Shown one piece after another: positions 44,884 through 52,773 of a DNA stretch of 58,744 bases. Source of the DNA: Antrihabitans auranticaus (GTDB taxonomy: Bacteria; Actinomycetota; Actinomycetes; Mycobacteriales; Mycobacteriaceae). Within the stretch, counting starts at the first letter, position 1, and each line of letters starts with the position of its first letter. Below the pieces are notes generated by a model. That model had not been told where the DNA came from. It saw only the letters and a list, made by a program, of their open reading frames with translations, and did no database searches. Location of the stretch: assembly GCF_016481275.1 (NCBI RefSeq), contig NZ_JAEMNW010000013.1, positions 1 through 58,744 on the forward strand, read 5' to 3'. Made by a program: the position numbers and the translations under genes.

Positions 44884-45774
44884 TCTGCGCGCTTCCACCC
44901 GGTGGACGAGCGTCCTGACCTTCTCGTCGTCCGCCAGCTGCCGGTCCAGGACGATGTTGATCGCGCCGCGCAGCAACGAGTATGGTTCCCAGACGCTCGG
45001 TGCAATCGTGCGCGCCGACCGGTTCGCGATACCGTCGGCGATAGTCGACGCAGCCTCGTTCGCGGTGATGCGCTTGCTCAGCGGCCAGGGCAGCATCTCG
45101 CCGACTTCTCTACCCATGTCGTCCTCGTCGAGCATGTCGTGCGTCATCTTCGTTTCGACGATGCCGAAGTAGGCAACGCCGGCACTCGCACCGTGGGCGG
45201 CGAGTTCCACGCGCAGGGCGCGACCGAGCTGTTCCACGCCGGCTTTGCTCACCATGTACGGCGACCCACCCATTCCGGGAGCGAAAGCGGCACACGACGA
45301 CACGACGACGACGTGCCCCTTCGCCGCGACGACGTCGTCGAGCGCTGGGTGGACGGTGTTGAAGACACCGGTCAGATTGACTCCGATCACCCGGTCGAAG
45401 TCTGCAGGGTCCATGGTCCGTACGGTCGCCGGTTCCGGAGTGACGCCGGCGTTGGCGACAACGACGTCGAGGTGCCCGAACTTGTTGCGCACGTATGCAA
45501 CTGCGTCGCGCATCGCCTCCCGATCGGTAACGTTCGCCTGCACGGCGTACACCCGCTCACCAAGTGCGTCGGCAGCGGCGGTCACCGTGTCTTCGTCGAT
45601 GTCGACCAGCACCACGATGGCACCGCGAGACTGCAGAATCTCGCCGAGTGCAAGACCTATCCCCTGCCCACCACCGGTGATGAGCACGACCTTGCCGTCG
45701 ACATCCAAGCTCGCGTTGGACCTCAGGGCTTTGGGTACCGCCGCGAAAACGCGGGCGAGCGATGTCAGGTTCAT
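44866..45774 (-). CDS. SDR family oxidoreductase of the monooxygenase operon
   Basis: A 302-residue short-chain dehydrogenase with an N-terminal helix (residues 1-25) before the fold. Cofactor motif TGGGQGIG at 33-40, NAGVT, catalytic Ser in VVVSSCAAF and YMVSKAG as YxxxK. The C-terminal part (PWPLSKRITANEAAS...) is longer than in classical SDRs and resembles those found beside FMO genes (for example SadH next to MymA in M. tuberculosis). Expected role: oxidise an alcohol to the ketone or aldehyde used by the neighbouring monooxygenase, or the reverse. Last gene of the operon; ATGA overlap with the FMO gene. Confidence 0.87.
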   Translation of the reverse strand: MNLTSLARVFAAVPKALRSNASLDVDGKVVLITGGGQGIGLALGEILQSRGAIVVLVDIDEDTVTAAADALGERVYAVQANVTDREAMRDAVAYVRNKFGHLDVVVANAGVTPEPATVRTMDPADFDRVIGVNLTGVFNTVHPALDDVVAAKGHVVVVSSCAAFAPGMGGSPYMVSKAGVEQLGRALRVELAAHGASAGVAYFGIVETKMTHDMLDEDDMGREVGEMLPWPLSKRITANEAASTIADGIANRSARTIAPSVWEPYSLLRGAINIVLDRQLADDEKVRTLVHRVEARRSQVAL

Positions 45775-47231
45775 CGCGTGCTCATTTCATAGGATTCGGA
45801 GTCGAACTCTGCGGTCCGTCGTTTGTACTCGAAACTCCAGTTCGGGTACAGCCCGGCGTTGTGTTTGCCGTCCGGTGTTTGGTAGTAGCTGCGGCAGCCG
45901 CCGGTGACCCACGTCGAATCCCTGCTGCGCTCGGCGACATCGGCAAGAAACGCCTCCTGGACGTCGGCGCGTACGTCGACTCGCCGTATGTTCCTGTCCC
46001 GCATGGTTTTCAGCGCACCCACGATATAGCCGACCTGCGCTTCGATCATGAAGATGGCGGACTGATTACCCGCTGCACCGAACGGACCGAGCGTGCTGAA
46101 GAAGTTCGGGAATCCGGCGTTCGCCGCGCCGAGATAGCTCTGCGGTCGGACGCGGTACTTCTCGCCGATCGATTCGCCGTCGGCCCCGAAGACGCGGTCG
46201 AATATCTGCGGCGGCATGCCGAAACCGGTGCCCCAGATGATCGTGTCGACCGGATGCTCCGTGCCGTCGTTCGTGACGATCGATCGCTCGCGAATCTCTG
46301 CGATTCCAGCGGTCACGACCTCGACGTTCGGTTGCGCCAACGCCGGGAAGTAGGCGTCGGAGAAGATTGCGCGCTTGCACCCGATCACGTAGCCGGGTGT
46401 CAGCTTTCGGCGGAGTTCGGGGTCGCGAACCTGACGCAGCAGTTGCAAGCGGCCCATCAGTTCGAACGGGTGGCGGAAACGCTTGTCGACGAATCCCACT
46501 AGGCCGAAGCCTTCGATCCCGGTGTAGTAGGCCCCTCTGATTGCCTTGCCCACCAGCGGAATCCGTTTGAGCAACGCCCGTTCGACGGCGAGCGTCCCGC
46601 GGTCCATACGCGGCACGATCCAGGGCGCCGAGCGCTGAAACACCGTGAGCTGCCCGACCTTCGGCTGGATCTCCGGAATGAACTGCACCGCCGATGCGCC
46701 GGTTCCGATCACCGCGACGCGTTCCCCCGTCAGGTCGTGCTCGTGATCCCAATGCAGCGAATGGAACTGAGCTCCAGCGAAGTTCTCGATCCCGGCAAGC
46801 TTGGGAATCTGGCCCTCGGAGAACGGACCGATTGCAGAGACGAGTACGTCGGCGGTGTACGCGCCTTGCGATGTCGAGATTCGCCACACGCTCTCGGTCT
46901 CGTCCCAGCTAGCTTCACGCAAGTCGGTGTTGTATCGAAAGCGTTGCACAACATCGAATTTCGCGGCGACTGATTGGAGGTAGGCCAAGATCTCGGGCTG
47001 GGTGCCATAGGTGCGGGTCCAGTCGGGGTTCGGCGCAAACGAGTAGCAGTACAGGGGTGACGGTACGTCGCATGCGCAGCCCGGATAGGTGTTCGCGCGC
47101 CACGTTCCGCCGAGGTCATCGGCACGTTCGAGGACAACGAAATCGTCGAAGCCTGCGTCTTGCAACTTGACTGCCATCGCAATGCCGGCAAAACCTGCAC
47201 CGACGACGACAACACGGAAATGTTCGGTCAT
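45771..47231 (-). CDS. Flavin-containing monooxygenase / Baeyer-Villiger type
   Basis: A 486-residue NADPH-dependent flavoprotein monooxygenase. FAD motif GAGFAG near residue 11, then GGTWRANTYPGCACDVPS, the BVMO-like fingerprint FAGAQFHSLHWDHE (F, H, W, D positions kept), and NADPH motif GTGASA. The C-terminal SYYQTPDGKHNAGLYPNWSFEY is typical of 4-hydroxyacetophenone/cyclohexanone-type enzymes. It oxidises a ketone to an ester or a soft nucleophile. Third gene of a minus-strand operon: 12 bp after the reductase gene and 4-bp overlap with the SDR. Confidence 0.9.
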   Translation of the reverse strand: MTEHFRVVVVGAGFAGIAMAVKLQDAGFDDFVVLERADDLGGTWRANTYPGCACDVPSPLYCYSFAPNPDWTRTYGTQPEILAYLQSVAAKFDVVQRFRYNTDLREASWDETESVWRISTSQGAYTADVLVSAIGPFSEGQIPKLAGIENFAGAQFHSLHWDHEHDLTGERVAVIGTGASAVQFIPEIQPKVGQLTVFQRSAPWIVPRMDRGTLAVERALLKRIPLVGKAIRGAYYTGIEGFGLVGFVDKRFRHPFELMGRLQLLRQVRDPELRRKLTPGYVIGCKRAIFSDAYFPALAQPNVEVVTAGIAEIRERSIVTNDGTEHPVDTIIWGTGFGMPPQIFDRVFGADGESIGEKYRVRPQSYLGAANAGFPNFFSTLGPFGAAGNQSAIFMIEAQVGYIVGALKTMRDRNIRRVDVRADVQEAFLADVAERSRDSTWVTGGCRSYYQTPDGKHNAGLYPNWSFEYKRRTAEFDSESYEMSTR

Positions 47232-47243
47232 GGTGTTTCTCTC

Positions 47244-48317
47244 TCAGAGATCTAGGACAAGCGGTCCGACAGATCTGGACACACAGATCAGCATCGAAGT
47301 TTCCCGGTCGGCGGCGCGCAGCGACTGGTCGCGATGTTCGACCTCGCCCGACAGCACGCGGACTTTGCAGGTGCCGCAAAAGCCTTGCTGGCACGAATAC
47401 TTCACGCCCGGCAGTGCACGCCGGATGGCCGACAGCGCGGATTCGTCGGACGCCACCGGGATCGTGATCCCGGTGCGTTGCAGCGTCACATCGAACGGCT
47501 TTCCGTCCTTGACGGGCAATGCCGAGAATCGCTCGGTGTGCAGTGACGCGGTGGGGTTTTCAGCCGTCAACAACGCGCGCGCCGGTTCCATCAATGGTGG
47601 CGGCCCGCAGATGTATACCGCAGTGCCCGGCTTGGCCGCCGAGACGATCGACGCGATATTCGGCATTCCGAATCGGTCGTCGGGCCGTATGTCCAGCACA
47701 CCTCCCCCGCGCGTTGCGAGTTCGTCACGAAACGGCATGGTCGCCAAGCTACGTCCGAGATACACCAGACGCCAGGGCTTTCCACCGCGCTCCGCCGCGT
47801 GCACCATCGGGAAAATCGGCGTGATGCCGATCCCGCCCGCGACGAAAAGGTACGACGGTGCATCGATCAGCTGGAATGCGTTGCGGGGTCCGCGGACGTG
47901 AATCGTGTTGCCTGCGCGCAATTTCTCGTGCACCTCGCGTGAGCCGCCACCGCCGTCGCGTATGTGCCTGACAGCGATTCGGTACGAGCTGCGGTCGGCC
48001 GGGTCGCCGCAGAGTGAGTATTGGCGTTGCTTCCCCGATGGCAGAAAGACATCGAGGTGCGCCCCGGGCAGCCAACTCGGCAGCGGTGCGCCGTTCGGGT
48101 CTTTCAGCGTGAGGCTGACGACGTCGTCGGCCTCGACCTGCACGAGGTCGATGGTCAGCTTCATGTCGAAGCCACTGCGCCGCACAGGATTCGAACGTGA
48201 GAGCAAGGGCGCAGTTCTACCGGAAATGAACAGCCGCTTGTAGGCGTCGAATACGGATCCGATGACGTGCAGACCCGCGGACGGCGTGAACTCACGCTCT
48301 GTTGCGGCGGTCACCAT
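47244..48317 (-). CDS. PDR/VanB-type oxidoreductase with C-terminal [2Fe-2S] ferredoxin
   Basis: A 357-residue electron-transfer protein. After an N-terminal stretch of about 50 residues comes a flavin domain (RQYSLCGDP), an NAD domain (VAGGIGITPIFPMVHAAE, VYICGPPPLM) and a plant-type ferredoxin domain with SCQQGFCGTCKVRVLSGE and the last Cys in LICVS. This class passes electrons from NAD(P)H to an oxygenase. In this operon the only partner that would need it is the ferritin-like PF10118 protein, since FMO/BVMO enzymes use NADPH directly. Its ATG overlaps the preceding stop by one base (TGATG). Confidence 0.92.
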   Translation of the reverse strand: MVTAATEREFTPSAGLHVIGSVFDAYKRLFISGRTAPLLSRSNPVRRSGFDMKLTIDLVQVEADDVVSLTLKDPNGAPLPSWLPGAHLDVFLPSGKQRQYSLCGDPADRSSYRIAVRHIRDGGGGSREVHEKLRAGNTIHVRGPRNAFQLIDAPSYLFVAGGIGITPIFPMVHAAERGGKPWRLVYLGRSLATMPFRDELATRGGGVLDIRPDDRFGMPNIASIVSAAKPGTAVYICGPPPLMEPARALLTAENPTASLHTERFSALPVKDGKPFDVTLQRTGITIPVASDESALSAIRRALPGVKYSCQQGFCGTCKVRVLSGEVEHRDQSLRAADRETSMLICVSRSVGPLVLDL

Positions 48318-49198
48318 CAGCTCTCACCTGCGCGAGCCGCCGGCGACTGCGCAAGGTAGCGGATGGCGTTGTCCATGGGTCCGAGCTGCGACGGATGAAA
48401 CCCCGGGCGCAAGTAGCGCGGGATCTCGGTGAAGAACGTCGTGAAGCTGGGGATCGTGCCCTGCCAGGTGGCCCGCGCGAACTGCCAGGGCCAGAATCGG
48501 CCCTTGGCCGCCGTCGGATCCTTGCGGAACAGATAGTCGGCGGAAACGATGAACAGCGCCAACAGCGCGGGGCTGGTGATCAGCGCTCCGCGAGCTTTAC
48601 GCGCGTAACTGCCGTCGACGTGCATGTACGCGTCGAAGACAACACTGCGGTGCTCGACCTCCTCCGCACCGTGCCACCGAATCAGGTCCAGCATCGCTGG
48701 ATGCATGCCCTTCTTCTCGAGCTGGTCCTGCGTGAGTAGCCATTCGCCGATAACGGCGGTGTAGTGCTCCATCGCCGCGAAGAGGGCGAGCCGCTCGCAC
48801 AGCCATTCGTGCTTCGCGCGGCCGCTCAGGCCGTGATCGCCAAGGATGCGGTCGACCAGCCAGGCCATCGCGTCCACCATCGGACCGACGTCGAGACCGA
48901 GTTTCTCGAGGTGGTTTCGAGCCAACTCGTGCGAACTCGCGTGCATCGCTTCTTGGCCGACGAAACCGGCAACCTCTTCGCGAAGCCGCTCGTCGTCGAT
49001 GAGCGGCAGTGCTTCGGCGAGGCAGTCTGCCATCGCGCGCTCACCTTCGGGCAACACCAAATGCATCACGTTGATGATGTGCGTGGCGAAAGGTTCGCCC
49101 GGAATGTAATGCATGGGAACGGAATCGAAATCGAAAGTGACGTTGCGCGCGTTGATCGCGTGCGCCTGATCGTCGTATTTGGCCTTTACTTCAGCCAC
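48317..49198 (-). CDS. PF10118 'metal-dependent hydrolase', ferritin-like di-iron protein
   Basis: A 293-residue, mostly helical protein. Two carboxylate-His motifs typical of a di-iron four-helix bundle are visible: ExxH in FVGQEAMHASSHEL (about residue 88) and ExxH in HGAEEVEHRSVVFDAY (about 180), with further Glu/His in FAAMEHYTAVIGEWLL. The family is named a predicted metal-dependent hydrolase, but the motifs are those of oxygenases and ferritins. First gene of the operon, immediately before the [2Fe-2S] reductase (1-bp overlap). I infer an oxygenase or desaturase acting on a lipid-like compound. Start ATG 49198. Confidence 0.8.
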   Translation of the reverse strand: MAEVKAKYDDQAHAINARNVTFDFDSVPMHYIPGEPFATHIINVMHLVLPEGERAMADCLAEALPLIDDERLREEVAGFVGQEAMHASSHELARNHLEKLGLDVGPMVDAMAWLVDRILGDHGLSGRAKHEWLCERLALFAAMEHYTAVIGEWLLTQDQLEKKGMHPAMLDLIRWHGAEEVEHRSVVFDAYMHVDGSYARKARGALITSPALLALFIVSADYLFRKDPTAAKGRFWPWQFARATWQGTIPSFTTFFTEIPRYLRPGFHPSQLGPMDNAIRYLAQSPAARAGES

Positions 49199-49238
49199 GG
49201 TTGCCTCCTCGTTGAAACGTGCCGTGACCCGAGACTAC

Positions 49239-49280
49239 ATGTTGACATCGCGTGCGGTCAACATCATGCGATGTCAACAT
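49239..49280. promoter_or_regulatory. Three-half-site palindromic operator (TetR type)
   Basis: ATGTTGAC at 49239 and its complement GTCAACAT at both 49257 and 49273. The outer arms extend to a perfect 13-bp inverted repeat, ATGTTGACATCGC (49239-49251) and its complement (49268-49280). It sits between the divergent di-iron operon and the tetR gene, so the adjacent TetR protein is the likely ligand. Confidence 0.75.
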
Positions 49281-49302
49281 CTGTGCGGGTAAGGTCGTGC
49301 AC

Positions 49303-49950
49303 GTGACGGCATCATCGGAAACGACCAAGCGCAAATGGAAAGGCGTCGAGCCAGAAGATCGCGCCGCGGCACGCCGAGCCCAGTTGATCGAGGCATGCAC
49401 AGACCTCATGGGCACTGTCGGCGTCGCCGAAATTTCGATGCGCGGAGTATGCCGCGAGGCCGGACTCACCGAGCGATACTTCTACGAGAGCTTCTCGAAC
49501 CTCGACGAACTACTGCTCACAGCGCTGGAGACGGTGGTACTCGAGGCTCGTGACCATATTCTGGCGGCGGTCGCGACAGCGCCAGAAACACGACCGGAAC
49601 TGGTCCGGCACGTCGTCGCCGCGTTCAGCGACCACTTGATCGAGGACGGGCGCCGAGGCCGGATCATGTTCGTCGAATCGCTCGCGACGCCGACCCTCGC
49701 AGACCGCGGCATTGCCCTGATCACGGAGTTCACCGGTCCGATCGCGGCCACGATCGCCGCCGACGGCTTCGCTACCACGCACCCGGACGATGTCGATCTG
49801 GACCTGAACTCGCTGGCAATCTTCGGCGCCATGGCATTTCAGTACCGCCCGTTCCTCGACGGGACATTGACTCTCGAACGTGTGCGCTTCGACGAGCACC
49901 TGGCGCAGGTCATCGAGCAGATCGCGGTGGTGCGGTCGGCCGGGCAGTAA
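49303..49950 (+). CDS. TetR/AcrR family transcriptional regulator
   Basis: A 215-residue regulator. The N-terminal helix-turn-helix is clear (LIEACTDLMGTVGVAEISMRGVCREAGLTERYFYESFSNLDELLLTAL, of which GVCREAGLTERYFYESF is the recognition part). The C-terminal ligand domain is helical and unassigned. GTG at 49303 with AAGG eight bases before it is chosen; the open frame starting at 49252 would begin inside the operator. Divergent from the di-iron/FMO operon, which it probably represses together with itself. Confidence 0.88.
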   Translation: MTASSETTKRKWKGVEPEDRAAARRAQLIEACTDLMGTVGVAEISMRGVCREAGLTERYFYESFSNLDELLLTALETVVLEARDHILAAVATAPETRPELVRHVVAAFSDHLIEDGRRGRIMFVESLATPTLADRGIALITEFTGPIAATIAADGFATTHPDDVDLDLNSLAIFGAMAFQYRPFLDGTLTLERVRFDEHLAQVIEQIAVVRSAGQ

Positions 49951-50048
49951 CGCCCTGTTTTCCGTTGAGTCACACCCCGACTCGGGAGTCGCACCGACTT
50001 TATGGCCCCAAAATCGGTGCAGATACAGAAAAGTGGTGCGGCGCAACA

Positions 50049-50081
50049 GAAAACCGGCGTGCCGTCATACGACACGCCGGT
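50049..50081 (-). terminator. Hairpin terminator of the ssuA-like unit
   Basis: 9-bp stem (50053-50061 with 50073-50081), followed on the minus strand by TTTTC. It is 26 bp after the ssuA-like stop. A second, imperfect stem with GCACCGA/TCGGTGC arms (49991-50020) lies beside it and may serve the tetR side. Confidence 0.75.
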
Positions 50082-50106
50082 AGTCCTGGTCGGGCACTAC
50101 ATCACG

Positions 50107-51099
50107 TCAGTCCGCAAACTGCTTGTCGACGAACGCCGCGAAGTCCACCTTGCCCGGGATCGCGTTGGCTTCGGTGAAGGCGTCGGCGATCTCCTGCTCG
50201 GACTCGATGATCTGGTCGTTGAGGACGGTCGGCTGCTTGATCGACCGGGTCCAGGTGACGCGTGAGGCGTCGAGGCTGATCGCGGTCAGTTCCGCGTACT
50301 TCGCCGACCACAACTCGAGGTTGTCCGAAGACCACTTGGTTGCAGCCGCGTACCTGGTGAAGAAGTCCTTGATCGCGGCGGCCTTGCCCGGATCCTCGAC
50401 GGACCCCGCGGACGCAACCCAGAAGTTGTAGCCGTTCGCGGCCTGGTCCGCGGAGGCGATCGACTTGGCGCCGACCTCCTGTTCGGCGATCGCGGTGTAT
50501 GGATCCCACACGGCCCAAGCATCCACCGCGCCGTCGCGGAACGAGGCGTACCCGTCGGCCGGTGCGAGGTAAACCGGTTCGACGTCGCTCAGCGAGAGCC
50601 CCGCCTTGTCCAGTTGGAGAAGGAGATTCGCGTTTGCCGAGCTACCCTTCGTGACCGCGACCTTCTTGCCCTTCAGGTCCGCGACCGACCGGATGGGCGA
50701 ATCCTTGCCGACCAGCAGCGCATCGCCCTTGCCTGTCGCTTCCAGCGCTCCGATGATCTTGATATCTGCATTGGCTGCGGCACCGAAGATCACTGGCGTA
50801 TTGCCGGTTTGAGCCAAGTCGATCCCGCCCGCGCTGGCCGCCTCCACCAGCGGCGGACCCGCCGTGAAGGTGGAGAACTCGAGCTTGTACGGCAGGTTGT
50901 CGAGCTGACCCGACGCCCGCAACAGAACCTCGATCGAAATCGCCTTCTGGTCACCGACTTTCAGGGTGACGGTCGACAGATCCACGGGTCCGTCGGACTT
51001 GGCCGACGGCGAATCGTCCGTGCCGCACGCGGTGAGAACAAGCGTTGCGACGGCAAGGACTGCGAGGCTCAACCTCGATCGTGACGAGCGGATTCTCAC
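50107..51099 (-). CDS. ABC transporter substrate-binding lipoprotein (SsuA/TauA-like)
   Basis: A 330-residue periplasmic-type binding protein anchored as a lipoprotein: signal peptide ending LVLTAC with Cys25. The SsuA/NMT1-like fold is shown by VGDQKAISIEVLLRASGQL, STFTAGPPLVEAASAGGIDLAQTGNTPVIFGAAANADIKIIG and LKGKKVAVTKGSSANANLLLQLDKAGL. It delivers an aliphatic sulfonate, taurine or similar small anion to the permease. The ATPase gene lies upstream, 33 bp away, in the order permease, ATPase, binding protein. Confidence 0.9.
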   Translation of the reverse strand: MRIRSSRSRLSLAVLAVATLVLTACGTDDSPSAKSDGPVDLSTVTLKVGDQKAISIEVLLRASGQLDNLPYKLEFSTFTAGPPLVEAASAGGIDLAQTGNTPVIFGAAANADIKIIGALEATGKGDALLVGKDSPIRSVADLKGKKVAVTKGSSANANLLLQLDKAGLSLSDVEPVYLAPADGYASFRDGAVDAWAVWDPYTAIAEQEVGAKSIASADQAANGYNFWVASAGSVEDPGKAAAIKDFFTRYAAATKWSSDNLELWSAKYAELTAISLDASRVTWTRSIKQPTVLNDQIIESEQEIADAFTEANAIPGKVDFAAFVDKQFAD

Positions 51100-51132
51100 G
51101 TTTTAGCTTTCTCTCGGTTCATCTCTGGGGTT

Positions 51133-51876
51133 CTACTTCTGAGTGGCCGGCTCGGATACGCCGAGCAGGTGCAGCAGTCTCGCCGCATATACGGCGCCAT
51201 CTGGCGACGAATGCGCGCGGGGGCGAGGCAGATCGATGACGACGTCTTCGACGATGCGGCCCCCGTCGAGTACGACGACGCGATCGGCAAGAGTCACCGC
51301 CTCGGCAACGTCGTGCGTGACGAGCAGAACGCCGAATCCACGTTCCGCGAACAGCCCGAGAAGCAGGTCGTGCATTGCGAGCCGGGTCAGCGCGTCGAGC
51401 GCCCCGAACGGCTCGTCGAGCAGCAACAACGTCGGTTCGGCGACCAGCGCACGGGCAAGTGCGGCCCGCTGGGCTTCACCGCCGGACAGCGTCAGCGGCC
51501 AACCGTCGGCCCGGCCTTCGAGCCCGACCTCCGCGAGCACGGCCCGCGCTTTCGCCTCCGTTGCCGCGCGATTACGTCGACTCGGACTGCCGAGCGCGAC
51601 ATTGCGAACCACCGACAACCACGGCACCAGACGCGGTTCTTGGAAGGCGAGGGTCGGATGCCCGTCGACCGATACACGCCCGCTGTCCGCTTTCGACAGA
51701 CCGGCCAGAATCCGAAGCAGCGTCGACTTGCCCGAGCCGCTACGCCCCACAAGGGCGACCACCTCGCCCCGGTTGATATCGAGGTCGATCCCGTCGAGCA
51801 CGACTCTGTCGCCGAAACTCTTCCCCAGCGCGGATATTCGCGCCGCAGCGGCGGGCTTGTGCAGTGTGGATGTCAT
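51133..51876 (-). CDS. ABC transporter ATP-binding protein (SsuB-like)
   Basis: A 247-residue ABC ATPase: Walker A GRSGSGKST, Q-loop FQEPRLVPWLSV, signature LSGGEAQRAALARALVAEP, Walker B LLLLDEPFGALD and the H-loop THDVAEAVTLADRV. The PRLVPWLSVVRNV stretch is typical of nitrate/sulfonate/taurine importers. Middle gene of the importer operon, 9 bp after the permease stop. Confidence 0.92.
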   Translation of the reverse strand: MTSTLHKPAAAARISALGKSFGDRVVLDGIDLDINRGEVVALVGRSGSGKSTLLRILAGLSKADSGRVSVDGHPTLAFQEPRLVPWLSVVRNVALGSPSRRNRAATEAKARAVLAEVGLEGRADGWPLTLSGGEAQRAALARALVAEPTLLLLDEPFGALDALTRLAMHDLLLGLFAERGFGVLLVTHDVAEAVTLADRVVVLDGGRIVEDVVIDLPRPRAHSSPDGAVYAARLLHLLGVSEPATQK

Positions 51877-51885
51877 GGTTCTCCT

Positions 51886-52707
51886 TCAGCGCGACGGAGT
51901 CGGTTGCCAACGCAGTGCCCGCGCCTCGAAGAAGCGCACGATGGAATCGGTGATCAGCCCGAGCAGGCTGTACAGCAGTAGGCCGAAGATCACGATGTCT
52001 GTCCGCAAGAACTCGCGAGCGTTGTTGACGATGAACCCGAGGCCGGCGCTGGCGTTGATCTGCTCGGCGACAACGAGTGAAAGCCATGCGATACCGAGGC
52101 TTTGGCGCACCCCGACGAGAATCTGAGGTAGCGCGCCCGGAATGACAAGTGTGCGAAGCCGCTCGATCCGCCCCAGTCGCAGCGCATCCCCGAGTTCGAG
52201 CAGTTTGGGGTCGAGGTGCCGGACACCGGCGTAGGTGTTGAGATACAGCGGAAAGAGCACACCGAGCGCAATCAGGTAGACCTTCGGTTCCTCGCCGATG
52301 CCGAACCAGATGATGAACAGGGGAATCAGCCCGAACAGCGGAATCGTCCGCAGCATCTGCAGCGGCGGATCGACAGTGTATTCACCGAACCGGCTTGTGC
52401 CCGCGAGAATTCCGAGCCCGATGCCCAACGCCGCACCCAGCAGGAATCCGAAAAGCGCACGCTCCCCCGAAACCCACAGGGCGTCGCCCAGCGCGCCCGA
52501 TTGATAGACCTCGAGCCCCGCTTCGAAAACCACTGACGGCGCCGGCAGCTTGCGTTCGGACACCAGCCCGAGCTGACTCGCCGCCTGCCACGCCACCAAC
52601 AGGCCGACCGGCACAAGCGCGCGCAGGACACCGGGCCGGCGCAGCAGCGGTGTCGAACGTTCGCGCCCAGGCAACGGTTTCGAGACGCGAGTGCTCTCGA
52701 CGGACAT
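51886..52707 (-). CDS. ABC transporter permease (SsuC-like)
   Basis: A 273-residue BPD-type permease with about six hydrophobic segments, from LRALVPVGLLVAWQAAS to the C-terminal IVIFGLLLYSLLGLITDSIV. The EAA-like loop is GDALRLGRIERLRTLVIPGALPQILVGVRQSLGIAWLSLVVAEQ. First gene of the SsuCBA-type operon. No FMNH2-dependent sulfonate monooxygenase (SsuD) lies next to it, so the substrate class rests on transporter similarity alone. Confidence 0.9.
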   Translation of the reverse strand: MSVESTRVSKPLPGRERSTPLLRRPGVLRALVPVGLLVAWQAASQLGLVSERKLPAPSVVFEAGLEVYQSGALGDALWVSGERALFGFLLGAALGIGLGILAGTSRFGEYTVDPPLQMLRTIPLFGLIPLFIIWFGIGEEPKVYLIALGVLFPLYLNTYAGVRHLDPKLLELGDALRLGRIERLRTLVIPGALPQILVGVRQSLGIAWLSLVVAEQINASAGLGFIVNNAREFLRTDIVIFGLLLYSLLGLITDSIVRFFEARALRWQPTPSR

Positions 52708-52773
52708 CGGACTCCTATCTTGTCGATTGCTCCAAATCCTGCGCGAATCGGAGCAATCGGACGAGATTTAGAA

